Origin: a virus
IMG/VR virus record: IMGVR_UViG_3300002231_001505
Location: 7,001-33,077 of that record
Strand: one strand, 5' to 3'
Length of the DNA stretch: 26,077 nt
Both the position numbers and the translations under genes were made by a program. The stretch's first letter is position 1, and each line of letters starts with the position of its first letter. Of this stretch, positions 15,263 to 22,542 are shown piece after piece. The notes beneath the pieces were generated by a model. It was not told where the DNA came from. It did no database searches and saw only the letters and a program-made list of their open reading frames with translations.

Positions 15263-16549
15263 TTATGATCCAGCGTAGGAAGCAGTATCATTCTGCAACG
15301 TGATGGTGATGGGTGCAGTGGAAATGGCGTCAAGCATCGTGTACTGACAATCATACAGGATATTTCCGCTTGCTGTCACGTCAAATGGTTGCATGGCAAA
15401 TTGCACAATGGGAATGTCGTATGTCATTTTGTAGGGAACGGCAGCGGAAGACGAGATATTTCCGGCGCTCTGCCAATTCCACGTCAAGTCAGTGCTCTCT
15501 GGGATAGTAACTACGGCTGCTGTGCCGCTAGAGCTACCCCAATACATTTCCTTGAAGATGTTTTCGGAAAACACCAAGCCAGAAAGCGTACCCGTTACTT
15601 TCTTGCCCGTAGGCGAGAATGTGGCCCGGTTCATCGTGTGCAGTTCTTGTTCGCTGTCATCCAGCGGATTGTCCAGAGTCAGCGTGTGACTGCGCGGCGT
15701 CCCTAGCGTCGCAGCCGTGATGTCGGAACTGGTCAATGTGAAAGCACCATTGGCCTGACTGAGAGCCGCGTCTATTTCTGCCGTAAAAGTCTCACTGCCA
15801 CTGGAATCCGCCAGCGCGATGCCAAGTCCAGTGCCAGCCACGATGATACCGGAATTGTCGGCGGTGAAAGTCAGTTGGCTCAAACGGACATCCGTAGCGA
15901 TACGGTCAAATCCACCCGTCTCTCCCAGATAATCATAGGCCGTGAGCCATCCTTCGCTGTCCGCACTGGGTAGAGTGAAGGCATGCGTATAATACCACCC
16001 ATCAAACGTCGCCGTGGATGCACCGCCCGTCAAGCTACCGGCGTCAGCCGTGAAAGTGGCTGCTGTAGTGCTGCTATCAATGGCGATAGTATAAGGACCG
16101 CCAGCGCTCCCCGTCACCGTGGCGACGGTCACTGTGGATAGAAGTTCCAATGCTGATTCCACAGCGGATGCGGCGGCGTCGAACGCGATAGTCGCCGTTG
16201 TCTGGCCAGACACGGTGAGTGTGAATGTACCGCCTGTGGCGTCAATCGTCAGGGTGTTATGTGTGGATGTGCTGACGGTAAAGCCATATCCCAGGAGTGC
16301 ATTGCCGATCATGCTTGGATAAAGCCGATGGCGAAAAGTGACATCAATGATGCTGCCAGAGCGGATTGGCGTTGATTGTACGGCTGTGCTTCGATCATGA
16401 ACGCCCGTATGCTCATTGCTGGTGTCAATTTCATCGTAGCGGGGATTCAGCGCATGTGACAACACACGTCCACGGATAAAGTTGGTTGTGGCTGCTGTGC
16501 CTTTCGCACTTTGCAGGGCCAACCCAAAATGAGCAGTTTGGTGTAGCAT
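15263..16549 (-). CDS. Major tail tube protein with an inserted Ig-like module
   Basis: The start is ATG 16549, just after a GAGGAATAATT site and right after the previous stop, rather than the in-frame codon at 16588, which would overlap it. The 428-residue protein begins MLHQTAHFGLALQSAKGTAA, then FIRGRVLSHALNPRYDEID and a VTFRHRLYPSMIGNALLGYGF stretch, the pattern of phage tail tube proteins. Residues about 99-181 are an extra beta module (GGTFTLTVSGQTT to SLTGGAS) also present in the tail tip protein. The C-terminal part (MNRATFSPTGKKVTGTLSG and AMQPFDVTASG) closes the tube fold. Confidence 0.8.
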   Translation of the reverse strand: MLHQTAHFGLALQSAKGTAATTNFIRGRVLSHALNPRYDEIDTSNEHTGVHDRSTAVQSTPIRSGSIIDVTFRHRLYPSMIGNALLGYGFTVSTSTHNTLTIDATGGTFTLTVSGQTTATIAFDAAASAVESALELLSTVTVATVTGSAGGPYTIAIDSSTTAATFTADAGSLTGGASTATFDGWYYTHAFTLPSADSEGWLTAYDYLGETGGFDRIATDVRLSQLTFTADNSGIIVAGTGLGIALADSSGSETFTAEIDAALSQANGAFTLTSSDITAATLGTPRSHTLTLDNPLDDSEQELHTMNRATFSPTGKKVTGTLSGLVFSENIFKEMYWGSSSGTAAVVTIPESTDLTWNWQSAGNISSSAAVPYKMTYDIPIVQFAMQPFDVTASGNILYDCQYTMLDAISTAPITITLQNDTASYAGS

Positions 16550-16551
16550 AA

Positions 16552-16929
16552 TTATTCCTCCATCAATTGACGGGCATTGGCCTGCCAACCCGCTATCATA
16601 TCGACTGTCACGTAGTTCAAACTTCCATCCAGCATTTCGTCAATTTCTTCTGGTGTTTTTTTGATAAGTGCATGAATGCTGTCGATTCCTTTTCCGAAAA
16701 GAGCATTCGCAGTTTGCTTACCGATGCCGCGAACCCGACGCAAATCACTGCCTTCTTCTGTCTTTGGTAAAGGAGCGTCAACAATTTCCCAAAATCCAGT
16801 TCCGAGTAATTTTGCGGCGACATTCTTCGATACTTCATACTCCCCTTGATACTCAATCGGTTCTGATTGAATAACGGGGACTTGTACATCATGGGTGAGA
16901 GCATTGGGATTGGTGTAACGTATTTTCAT
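16552..16929 (-). CDS. Helix-hairpin-helix protein in the neck/tail gene cluster, 125 aa
   Basis: The first 50 residues (MKIRYTNPNALTHDVQVP, then FWEIVDAPLP) look like a small virion-type beta domain. The second half holds a helix-hairpin-helix pair: LRRVRGIGKQTANALFGKGI at about residues 63-82, then STIHA-type and EEIDEMLDGSLNYVTVD helices. HhH motifs bind DNA backbone or serve as protein modules. Here, between the tail completion gene and the tail tube, the HhH may touch packaged DNA at the neck or simply serve as a structural fold. The gene overlaps the preceding gene by ATGA. Its actual role is unknown. Confidence 0.7.
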   Translation of the reverse strand: MKIRYTNPNALTHDVQVPVIQSEPIEYQGEYEVSKNVAAKLLGTGFWEIVDAPLPKTEEGSDLRRVRGIGKQTANALFGKGIDSIHALIKKTPEEIDEMLDGSLNYVTVDMIAGWQANARQLMEE

Positions 16930-17411
16930 GTCTCTGTCCTCACTATAATTGGGAGTACGCCAACGCCTCGAAATTTTCCTCCCTGCTGTCCCCCCAAAAC
17001 CTCCACCCGCATATCTGCAATCTGGGTGTCCATTACGGTCTCGCTAATCCCGCTTGATAGTCCACCTAGCGCAAAGCGAGAGCGAACCACCTCCCGCAAT
17101 CTTTGCACCAATTCTTGCGCATTGGCTTTGGCCGTGGCATAGGTTGTCTGTGCATCATCGACGCAAGCAATAAAGTAGCGATATTCGCTCAACACATAAA
17201 TGTTGCCATCACCGTGCGGACCTTGCTCGACCGGACGCACCGTATTAGAAAAGATAACTACGCTGGGCGGGTTGTATTCCGATGGCTTGAACGAATCAGA
17301 GAGCAGCACTTCATTGACAATCAATGTTCCATAACTTCCGGCACTGCCCATATCAGCCAGAATGTTGGTCAATAGATAATTGTCAATATCAGTCCAAAGA
17401 ACATCACTCAT
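16926..17411 (-). CDS. Tail completion / terminator-type protein, 161 aa
   Basis: The start is ATG 17411, which forms an ATGA overlap with the stop of the connector gene. Seven extra codons up to 17432 are also open but unlikely. The protein has a central alpha/beta pattern: VVIFSNTVRPVEQG, then YVLSEYRYFIACVDDAQTTYATAKANAQELVQRLREVV, the strand-helix order of the minor tail or tail terminator fold (gpU/gp17-like). It sits between the connector and the HhH gene, the usual position for a tail terminator. The call is by pattern and position. Confidence 0.65.
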   Translation of the reverse strand: MSDVLWTDIDNYLLTNILADMGSAGSYGTLIVNEVLLSDSFKPSEYNPPSVVIFSNTVRPVEQGPHGDGNIYVLSEYRYFIACVDDAQTTYATAKANAQELVQRLREVVRSRFALGGLSSGISETVMDTQIADMRVEVLGGQQGGKFRGVGVLPIIVRTET

Positions 17412-17866
17412 GTGCTGGTGTCTCTCACCCAATCCACAGTGTCAGGATGTGTATGTAAATCAACCGTGAAAGCAGGTTTTATCCTGTCGGTGTCGTCATC
17501 GTATGTATCTTTGTTCGCCTCGGAAATGCCACCGGCCCAGGGCGATACCAGATAGGAAGCAGCGCTCTCCATAGAAATGCCATCTACAGCCATCGCCTGC
17601 TTCTCTAGCCATGCGGCCAGTTTCCTGGCTGTTTCGGCGGCAGCATCCACGCTAACCTTCGCTTCGACCCATCGTCCTTGTCGCGCTGTGTCAAAGGAGA
17701 GCGTGCGCAGCGCCCAGGCCGCCGCTAGTCTCAAATTGTTGGATGGAGACTGATCGATGAATACTTGCAGTTCTTCATCAGTAAAGGCGGCATTGCTGAC
17801 ATTGGTGTCGTTGGCGTAGAGACGGGTTTTACCTATATCGTTCGCAGTGTCGTAGGTGGTTGTCAT
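17408..17866 (-). CDS. Head-tail connector / adaptor protein, gp6-like
   Basis: This 152-residue protein is helical. It opens with DIGKTRLYANDTNVSNAAFTDEELQVF and continues with NNLRLAAAWALRTLSFDTARQGRW, the pattern of DNA-packaging or head-tail adaptor proteins of the HK97 gp6 type: an N-terminal helix, 'F-x-D-E-E-L', then a long helical hairpin. It would form the ring that attaches to the portal. It has a GGGGTAGG site upstream and ends in an ATGA overlap with the tail completion gene. Confidence 0.8.
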   Translation of the reverse strand: MTTTYDTANDIGKTRLYANDTNVSNAAFTDEELQVFIDQSPSNNLRLAAAWALRTLSFDTARQGRWVEAKVSVDAAAETARKLAAWLEKQAMAVDGISMESAASYLVSPWAGGISEANKDTYDDDTDRIKPAFTVDLHTHPDTVDWVRDTST

Positions 17867-17869
17867 TGC

Positions 17870-17968
17870 CTACCCCAAATCAAAATCATCGAAGTTCACG
17901 CCCGGCGCAATGGCCATCAGCGCCTGGCGCACCGTAATCCCGGCCACATAATTATTGCGTGCGCTCAT
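17870..17968 (-). CDS. Tiny 32-aa ORF between head-accessory genes
   Basis: The frame starts at an ATG at 17968 inside the end of the gene before it and stops at TAG, three bases before the connector gene start. It encodes a compact sequence (MSARNNYVAGITVRQALMAI) followed by an acidic end. It fills the gap between its neighbours exactly, which argues for a real gene, but no family is known and 32 residues is little evidence. Confidence 0.4.
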   Translation of the reverse strand: MSARNNYVAGITVRQALMAIAPGVNFDDFDLG

Positions 17969-18146
17969 CAACTAGCCCCAGCATCGCAGTAAGTTGCTCA
18001 TCGGTAATGCCCGCCTGTGTCAATAGCGTTTCAATTAGCTGTACGTCAACCAGCGACGCATCGGCAGGAATCGCCGTATCATCCCCTGCGCCCCGATCTA
18101 AATCTGCCACGATTTTCCCACCCCGAATGTATCTGAAAATTGCCAT
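17952..18146 (-). CDS. Small head-associated hypothetical protein, 64 aa
   Basis: This is a short protein with an ATG at 18146 and an AGGGTGAAAT site upstream. It opens MAIFRYIRGGKIVADLDRG, a start typical of small phage head proteins that follow capsid accessory genes. The C-terminal half is an acidic helix (VDVQLIETLLTQAGITDEQL). It overlaps the 32-aa ORF downstream by 17 bases. Function unknown. Confidence 0.6.
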   Translation of the reverse strand: MAIFRYIRGGKIVADLDRGAGDDTAIPADASLVDVQLIETLLTQAGITDEQLTAMLGLVDERTQ

Positions 18147-18163
18147 ATTTCACCCTATGCTGT

Positions 18164-19153
18164 CTATGCCGTGTATGTGATTGCCCATTTTTTGAAGCCC
18201 TCTGCGTCTGGATCATTTACCAATTTGTAAATATATTCTTTTCCTGTCGTGGGTGGAGTCGCATCCGCGTATGTGCCACTCGGCGCTGGATTTGTCCCAC
18301 CAACTGACAGCACCGGCGACGCGTAGAGAAACGATGCACGATCACTGTACAGGCGACTCACGCAGCTATCCACATTGGATTGGCTCATTGTCATGCTGTA
18401 AATTTGTAGATTATATATATTGACAGCCGCCATCGCCGTGCCGCCTCCGGTAATGGTGCTGCTGGTATTGCCGAGATGCAAATATGTCATCGACGACGGT
18501 AAATCAGCCAGCGCTCCGGTAATGGTGCTGCTGGTATTGTAGAGATACAAATTTGTCATCGAAGCGGGCAAATCAGCAAGCGCTCCGGTAATGGTGCTGC
18601 TGGTACTGTAGAGATACAAATTTGTCATCGAAGCGGGCAAATCACCAAGCGCTCCGGTGATGGTGCTGCTGGTACTGTCGAGATACAAATTTGTCATCGA
18701 AGCGGGCAAATCAGCAAACGCTCCGGTAATGGTGCTGCTGGTACTGCCGAGATGCAAATATGTCATCGAAGCGGGCAAATCAGCAAGCGCTCCGGTACCG
18801 GCCAATGCTGAATTAGAGTATGCCGATAACGTCGTCAGACTCGTATAGGTCGTCAAATCAGCCAGGTGCAACGAGCCGCCAAGCGACTGACTGTACATGT
18901 TGATAGCGGTCACGGCACCCGGGTTGGGACAATACAGCTTAATCGTCGTCGTGCCCGACACCGCTACCGACGGTGAGTTTGTGACATAACTGACACCACC
19001 GATCACCCACGTCACAATACTACCGTCATTTGTGGTGACGGTCGGGTTGAATGTCCCCGTTTTGGTGGTGTAGTTGTCGCGCAGAAGCCAGGACAGCACG
19101 AAGCTGGCCGTTCCAAAATTTCGATTACGTACTGCCGCCACGGGATAAGACAT
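18164..19153 (-). CDS. Leucine-rich-repeat protein in the virion gene cluster, 329 aa
   Basis: Residues about 1-115 are a beta-rich N-terminal region (VTWVIGGVSYVTNSPSVAV, then TTTIKLYCPNPGAVTAINM). Five regular 23-residue leucine-rich repeats follow, with the core LADLPxSMTxLxL then T-S-S-T-I-T-G, then a non-repetitive tail ending YIYKLVNDPDAEGFKKWAITY. The repeats are 69 bp each at DNA level. Between units, the residues that change lie at the surface-facing x positions after SMT (Y or N; H or Y; G, D or Y; S or N), while the structural leucines stay fixed. LRR folds bind proteins or glycans. The position among head-accessory genes suggests a capsid-surface adhesion or decoration protein. 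A host-receptor role is possible but not shown. Confidence 0.8.
   Translation of the reverse strand: MSYPVAAVRNRNFGTASFVLSWLLRDNYTTKTGTFNPTVTTNDGSIVTWVIGGVSYVTNSPSVAVSGTTTIKLYCPNPGAVTAINMYSQSLGGSLHLADLTTYTSLTTLSAYSNSALAGTGALADLPASMTYLHLGSTSSTITGAFADLPASMTNLYLDSTSSTITGALGDLPASMTNLYLYSTSSTITGALADLPASMTNLYLYNTSSTITGALADLPSSMTYLHLGNTSSTITGGGTAMAAVNIYNLQIYSMTMSQSNVDSCVSRLYSDRASFLYASPVLSVGGTNPAPSGTYADATPPTTGKEYIYKLVNDPDAEGFKKWAITYTA
18444..18796. repeat. Five tandem 69-bp repeats (LRR-coding)
   Basis: Units beginning with the word GCTCCGGT lie at 18513, 18582, 18651, 18720 and 18789, exactly 69 bases apart, with a slightly diverged first boundary (GCCTCCGG) near 18444. They encode 23-residue leucine-rich repeats. 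Differences between units are concentrated in a few codons and the rest is nearly identical. Confidence 0.9.
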
Positions 19154-19156
19154 TAC

Positions 19157-19528
19157 CTAAGACTCCGAATAGTACGTGACAGTTAGCGCGACATTGCCAG
19201 CCACACTTGCTTTCGCCGTCAACTTCTTATCGGCTGTTGCTAACTTTATCTTGCCACGAGGGGTAATCTGCACCGTGCCATTGGCAGGCAGAAATACTTT
19301 GAAAATGTCAGTGCCACTCGTCTCTTCTTCAAATAGAATATCCATCGCTGTATCTGCGCTGGCGATAATATCCACAATGATAAGTTTCTCTCCACTTGTC
19401 GGTGCGTCTGTCACGGCAGCGGCTGTCGTCATGTCCGCAGAAACTACAGAAGCGGACGAGACGCCAAAGCTGGTTGTGTAGGCGGGGCCAAAGTCGAGTG
19501 TCAGCGCTCGTGTACCAAATAATGCCAT
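19157..19528 (-). CDS. Head-accessory beta protein, 123 aa
   Basis: This 123-residue protein has an alternating beta pattern (KLIIVDIIASADTAMDILFEEE, then VFLPANGTVQITPRGKIKL and AGNVALTVTYY) and no helices of note. A GGAGGGA site precedes the ATG. The pattern is that of small jelly-roll or Ig-like phage surface proteins that decorate the head or the tail shaft. It sits between the HhH gene and the LRR gene. Function is inferred only from fold-like appearance and position. Confidence 0.6.
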   Translation of the reverse strand: MALFGTRALTLDFGPAYTTSFGVSSASVVSADMTTAAAVTDAPTSGEKLIIVDIIASADTAMDILFEEETSGTDIFKVFLPANGTVQITPRGKIKLATADKKLTAKASVAGNVALTVTYYSES

Positions 19529-19855
19529 TTATATTCCCTCCGTGTCCAACAGAAACGCTGCCTTAATTCGTTTCGCCGTTGCTCGACCAATTCCAGGAAT
19601 GTCAACCAATTCCTTGATGGTCGCCGCACCAATCAGTTCACGCAGGGTGGCAGGCTGAATTTCAGTCTTTGCTGTCTGCATTCCTGGGATTCCATTCAAG
19701 AAAGCGGAAATTGCCTCTATGGTTCGCCAAAACTCAATGTCGATGTCGCCACCGGCAGGCAACATAAACCGAGGTTTGGAAAGACCGTGCGCAGAGGCAA
19801 TTTCCGCCGCTATTTGTTCACATTGGCGGACAGCGTTGAAGCTGCGTTCATTCAT
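19529..19855 (-). CDS. Helix-hairpin-helix protein in the head gene cluster, 108 aa
   Basis: The protein is helical. A helix-hairpin-helix motif lies at the end (ELVDIPGIGRATAKRIKAAF, about residues 82-101), preceded by a helical region with TLRELIGAATI. HhH is usually a DNA-backbone-binding motif. The ATG at 19855 has an AGGAG site. It is the first of two HhH proteins in this late operon; the second lies at 16552-16929. A structural or DNA-end-binding role in the head is possible. The family is not recognised beyond the motif. Confidence 0.7.
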   Translation of the reverse strand: MNERSFNAVRQCEQIAAEIASAHGLSKPRFMLPAGGDIDIEFWRTIEAISAFLNGIPGMQTAKTEIQPATLRELIGAATIKELVDIPGIGRATAKRIKAAFLLDTEGI

Positions 19856-19874
19856 CGTCCGCTCCTATTCCGAA

Positions 19875-20423
19875 TTAGCTTACAGTTGCACTGAATGGCG
19901 TTGCTTCTGTACCAGTGGCGCTACCCATCACTCGCACCCACCACAAGTTGCTGGCAATGTCAATCAGTTCCACGCTGTCACCTTTAATACCGCCGGTGGT
20001 TGAACCGTCGAAGGTAATCGTGTCACTGGTGGCTGCCGTCTCGAACATGACGGCTGTATCGGCTGCGTCCTGCGCCATTGTTGCCGTGCCCGTCATCACA
20101 TCTGTTGCATCAGCCACCTTGACGGTGGACGTATTGCTGGTCACGGTTGTGCCCACGATAAGATGCAATTTTGCACCGCTCCCTGTAGCAGCAGGCAGGG
20201 TGACTGCGATACCAGCCGCTCGGTTCAGGGTGATTACTTTCCCGTCATGGGTTGCTTCGGTGACAGCCAGGGTAGCGGCTGTGGCATCGACGATACGACC
20301 CGACGCATCCGCGACCCGATTGATTTCCGCGGCGGTTGCAGTCACATTTGTGCCGCCGATGGCAAGAGTTGTCAGGTCGGCAGCGCCAAAAAGCGCCTTG
20401 CCTTTAGTTAGTCGGTTGGGCAT
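19875..20423 (-). CDS. Minor head / fibre-like structural protein, 182 aa
   Basis: The protein starts MPNRLTKGKALFGAADLTTL and continues with NVTATAAEINRVAD, then VITLNRAAGIAVTLPAATGSGA and a tail ending ATPFSATVS. This pattern, with the 'TLPAATG' beta turn, is frequent in phage head-fibre and minor structural proteins encoded near the capsid gene. A GGAGGGA site lies just upstream of the ATG and the start overlaps the previous gene by 20 bases. A surface role on the head is likely. Exact function unknown. Confidence 0.7.
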   Translation of the reverse strand: MPNRLTKGKALFGAADLTTLAIGGTNVTATAAEINRVADASGRIVDATAATLAVTEATHDGKVITLNRAAGIAVTLPAATGSGAKLHLIVGTTVTSNTSTVKVADATDVMTGTATMAQDAADTAVMFETAATSDTITFDGSTTGGIKGDSVELIDIASNLWWVRVMGSATGTEATPFSATVS

Positions 20424-20745
20424 CTTGTCCCTCCAATTCTCGTAGCCTCTTCTCGTAGATGGTCCGAGCCACCTCTCGTTCTTCCAGCGTCATCGCTTCT
20501 TGCAGGACGCAAGCGTCCGCCACGTCATCGATTATCTCACGCAATGAACGGATCGTCGTTCCCAAGAGTTGTTGAACAGATGGTTGATATTCACTCTTGA
20601 CCGTGACAGGAGCAATGCGTCGTTGATCGAGCAACTGGGCCGCCCGATGAGGTGAGGCGAAATCCGAGGCTGTCAGCATTTCGCCTATCTTTTTATGCCC
20701 AGGGAAAGGACGCACAACCTGATAGGTTGTTTGATATGCAGGCAT
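20404..20745 (-). CDS. Head-accessory protein, 113 aa
   Basis: The ATG at 20745 is preferred because it has an AAAGGAT site. An in-frame codon at 20778 lies upstream but has no such site. The protein reads YQVVRPFPGHKKIGEMLTAS near its start, then a helical middle (LLDQRRIAPVTVKSEY and SLREIIDDVADACVL) and a basic C-terminus. Small proteins with this start (RP, then G, then a Leu-Leu-x-Gln-Arg helix) are common after phage capsid genes. No biochemical role can be assigned. Confidence 0.6.
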   Translation of the reverse strand: MPAYQTTYQVVRPFPGHKKIGEMLTASDFASPHRAAQLLDQRRIAPVTVKSEYQPSVQQLLGTTIRSLREIIDDVADACVLQEAMTLEEREVARTIYEKRLRELEGQDAQPTN

Positions 20746-20762
20746 AATGATCCTTTCTATGG

Positions 20763-20791
20763 TTGCGTTACTCAACAACCAATGGTAAAAT
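20763..20791 (+). promoter_or_regulatory. Possible sigma70-type promoter for the endonuclease gene
   Basis: The sequence TTGCGT (20763-20768) and TAAAAT (20786-20791) lie 17 bases apart, upstream of the plus-strand endonuclease gene, which is alone on its strand and needs its own promoter. The -35 matches the consensus at three of six bases and the -10 at five of six. The site is inferred. Confidence 0.4.
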
Positions 20792-20831
20792 ATAGGTATC
20801 GTGTCATCTAAATAACCGAAAGGATATGAAT

Positions 20832-21548
20832 ATGGTTCTCACAAAAGAATGCTTGACATGCGGCAAAACATTTGAAAAACCGTCATCGTGTAGCCTCAAG
20901 GAATGGAACACAACACGAAAATTCTGCTCAAAAAGATGTGCTTATGATTATCCAAACAAGAAACCTTCACCCTTCAAGGGGACAAAATCAACCAAACCAA
21001 GTGTTATGCAGTATTTGCCGTGTAGAATTTGTGGTGAACCGACTAGGTATCCCGGAACTCCACACAGTAGATTATATGGCATGGTGCGCTGCTCAAAACC
21101 GGAATGTATTGAAGCATCCCGCAAACTCAAAAACGAAAACATTAGCAAGAAAGCAAAGGAGATGTACGCGAATGGAGAACGAGTTGCACCTGATAATGCT
21201 TGGTCCAAAGTACAGAGAATCAGTAAAGAAGAAAAACTTATCTCTCCGTGGCTAGAATCTCTTGAATTTGTTCCCCAATTCAAGTTCCTAACTAACGTCC
21301 ACACAAACAAACTCCCTAGAATGTTTCGTCTTGATTTTGCATTACCAGAGCACAATCTTTATATCGAGATTGATGGAAGCGTACATAGATTCAGAAAAGA
21401 ACGTGATGCTCGACGCGATTCCATGATGAAAGAAAGAGGGTGGATCGGATTGCGAATTCCATCCAATTCCATCAATTCTGACATCGATAGTGTCAAACAG
21501 CGTGTTTTATCCTGGATGCAAAAGCACATATCCACCAACTCCCCGTAA
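20832..21548 (+). CDS. Free-standing homing-type endonuclease, zinc-finger plus PD-(D/E)XK (DUF559/Vsr-like)
   Basis: The start ATG 20832 is preferred over the ATG at 20826 because the AAAGGA site lies at a proper 7-base distance from it. The 238-residue protein has two Cys4-type zinc sites (C7, C10, C32, C36 and C64, C67, C87, C92). Its C-terminal nuclease domain carries RLDFALPEHNLYIEIDGSVH, with Asp168, Glu179, Asp181 and His185 as likely metal and catalytic residues, then ERDARRDSMMKERGW. This resembles DUF559/Vsr-like endonucleases, several of which are homing enzymes of phages. The gene lies on the opposite strand inside a head operon, between the capsid gene and a head-accessory gene, the usual state of an intronless homing gene. 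It probably cuts related phages that lack the gene at this locus. Confidence 0.85.
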   Translation: MVLTKECLTCGKTFEKPSSCSLKEWNTTRKFCSKRCAYDYPNKKPSPFKGTKSTKPSVMQYLPCRICGEPTRYPGTPHSRLYGMVRCSKPECIEASRKLKNENISKKAKEMYANGERVAPDNAWSKVQRISKEEKLISPWLESLEFVPQFKFLTNVHTNKLPRMFRLDFALPEHNLYIEIDGSVHRFRKERDARRDSMMKERGWIGLRIPSNSINSDIDSVKQRVLSWMQKHISTNSP

Positions 21549-21556
21549 GCAAAACG

Positions 21557-22522
21557 TCAGGCCACCGCGCCGTTATAGAAATACCCTAAATCAGAGCCAA
21601 CAACCTTATCGTCAAAGGCGCATTCGCCTTCGATACGGTCGCATTTGAGTGTAGGCACGTCAAAACGAGAAATTCCGATGTCCGCACCGGCAATACCGTT
21701 TGCCACACCGCGCCAACTAAAGACATAGCCAGCGGAAGGGGCCAGAAGACTCGGACGCGGGTTCACGTAGCAGAGCAGGGCGTGTTTGCCATGCGTAAAG
21801 GAGTAGGCCGCAGTCTCGCCTTCGACGTTGGTCGCCTTGACAGCCTTCGCCACATAAACATTGTCCAGCCCAAAGAGGGCTGCGATCATGGACTCGGTGA
21901 CGTTGTTATTGACCATGTTGACGGTGTACTTGACGCGGTCAATGATGTCCGGGTGGTTTTTGAGATACCGGAACGTTTCGTATCCCAGAACCAGGGTGTT
22001 GGGCTCGAAGCCAGTAACGGACAAGATTGCAGATTTGCCCGTCTCGATGTCATCAATCGGATCAGAGGTGGTGTATGCACTCCACAAGTTACTGGGCGTA
22101 CTGTCAGTGCCCCAGACGCTTGTGGTGAAGTAGTCTGACACCCATTGGATTTCCCGGCGCAGCATAAGACGCTGCGTCACGAATTCGGTGGCGTCCCGGT
22201 CCAGGTTGATTCCTGCGTCAGCATTGTTGCGGGCCTGATAGCCAATATCCTTGTGAATGGCATAGAGATCACAAGAATAGGAGGCTGTACTCAGTCCGTA
22301 ACCGCTGCCCGCCGATTCTGTGCCATCGGCACGGGGCTGGGCTTCATCGCGGAACCAGTCGTTCTTGGTGTACGTGTAGTATTTGTCCGTCTGTTTTTCA
22401 ACAGGGACGACAGGGAACACCTTGTCCGCAATGAAGTTCGTCTGGCTCTGAATATAAGCAGTACTGATGTTCGTCAGCGGAACATCGACAGCGTGTACTG
22501 CTTGTGCAGTTGGTTGTGCCAT
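21557..22522 (-). CDS. Major capsid protein, 321 aa
   Basis: This gene follows the decoration gene and precedes the endonuclease insertion. The protein opens with VPLTNISTAYIQSQTNFIADKVFPVVPVEKQTDKYYTYTKNDW, typical of phage coat proteins. It continues with RADGTESAGSGYGLSTASY, a long helix FVTQRLMLRREIQWVSDYF, and NTLVLGYETFRYLKNHPDI, matching the P and A domains of HK97-type capsid proteins. The C-terminal half has the usual beta-rich A domain. The ATG has a GAAAGGAA site. Position after portal, protease/scaffold and decoration genes supports the call. The main uncertainty is which capsid subfamily it belongs to. Confidence 0.85.
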   Translation of the reverse strand: MAQPTAQAVHAVDVPLTNISTAYIQSQTNFIADKVFPVVPVEKQTDKYYTYTKNDWFRDEAQPRADGTESAGSGYGLSTASYSCDLYAIHKDIGYQARNNADAGINLDRDATEFVTQRLMLRREIQWVSDYFTTSVWGTDSTPSNLWSAYTTSDPIDDIETGKSAILSVTGFEPNTLVLGYETFRYLKNHPDIIDRVKYTVNMVNNNVTESMIAALFGLDNVYVAKAVKATNVEGETAAYSFTHGKHALLCYVNPRPSLLAPSAGYVFSWRGVANGIAGADIGISRFDVPTLKCDRIEGECAFDDKVVGSDLGYFYNGAVA

Positions 22523-22542
22523 AATAGAAGATTCCTTTCAGC

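Noticed and set aside
18444-18796. 69-bp tandem repeats as a CRISPR array
   Set aside because: The repeats are contiguous, have no unique spacers, and lie in frame inside a clear leucine-rich-repeat gene.
18164-19153. LRR variable protein as a target of a diversity-generating retroelement
   Set aside because: No reverse transcriptase and no template repeat were seen in the window. Variation lies between tandem units and is not shown to be adenine-directed.
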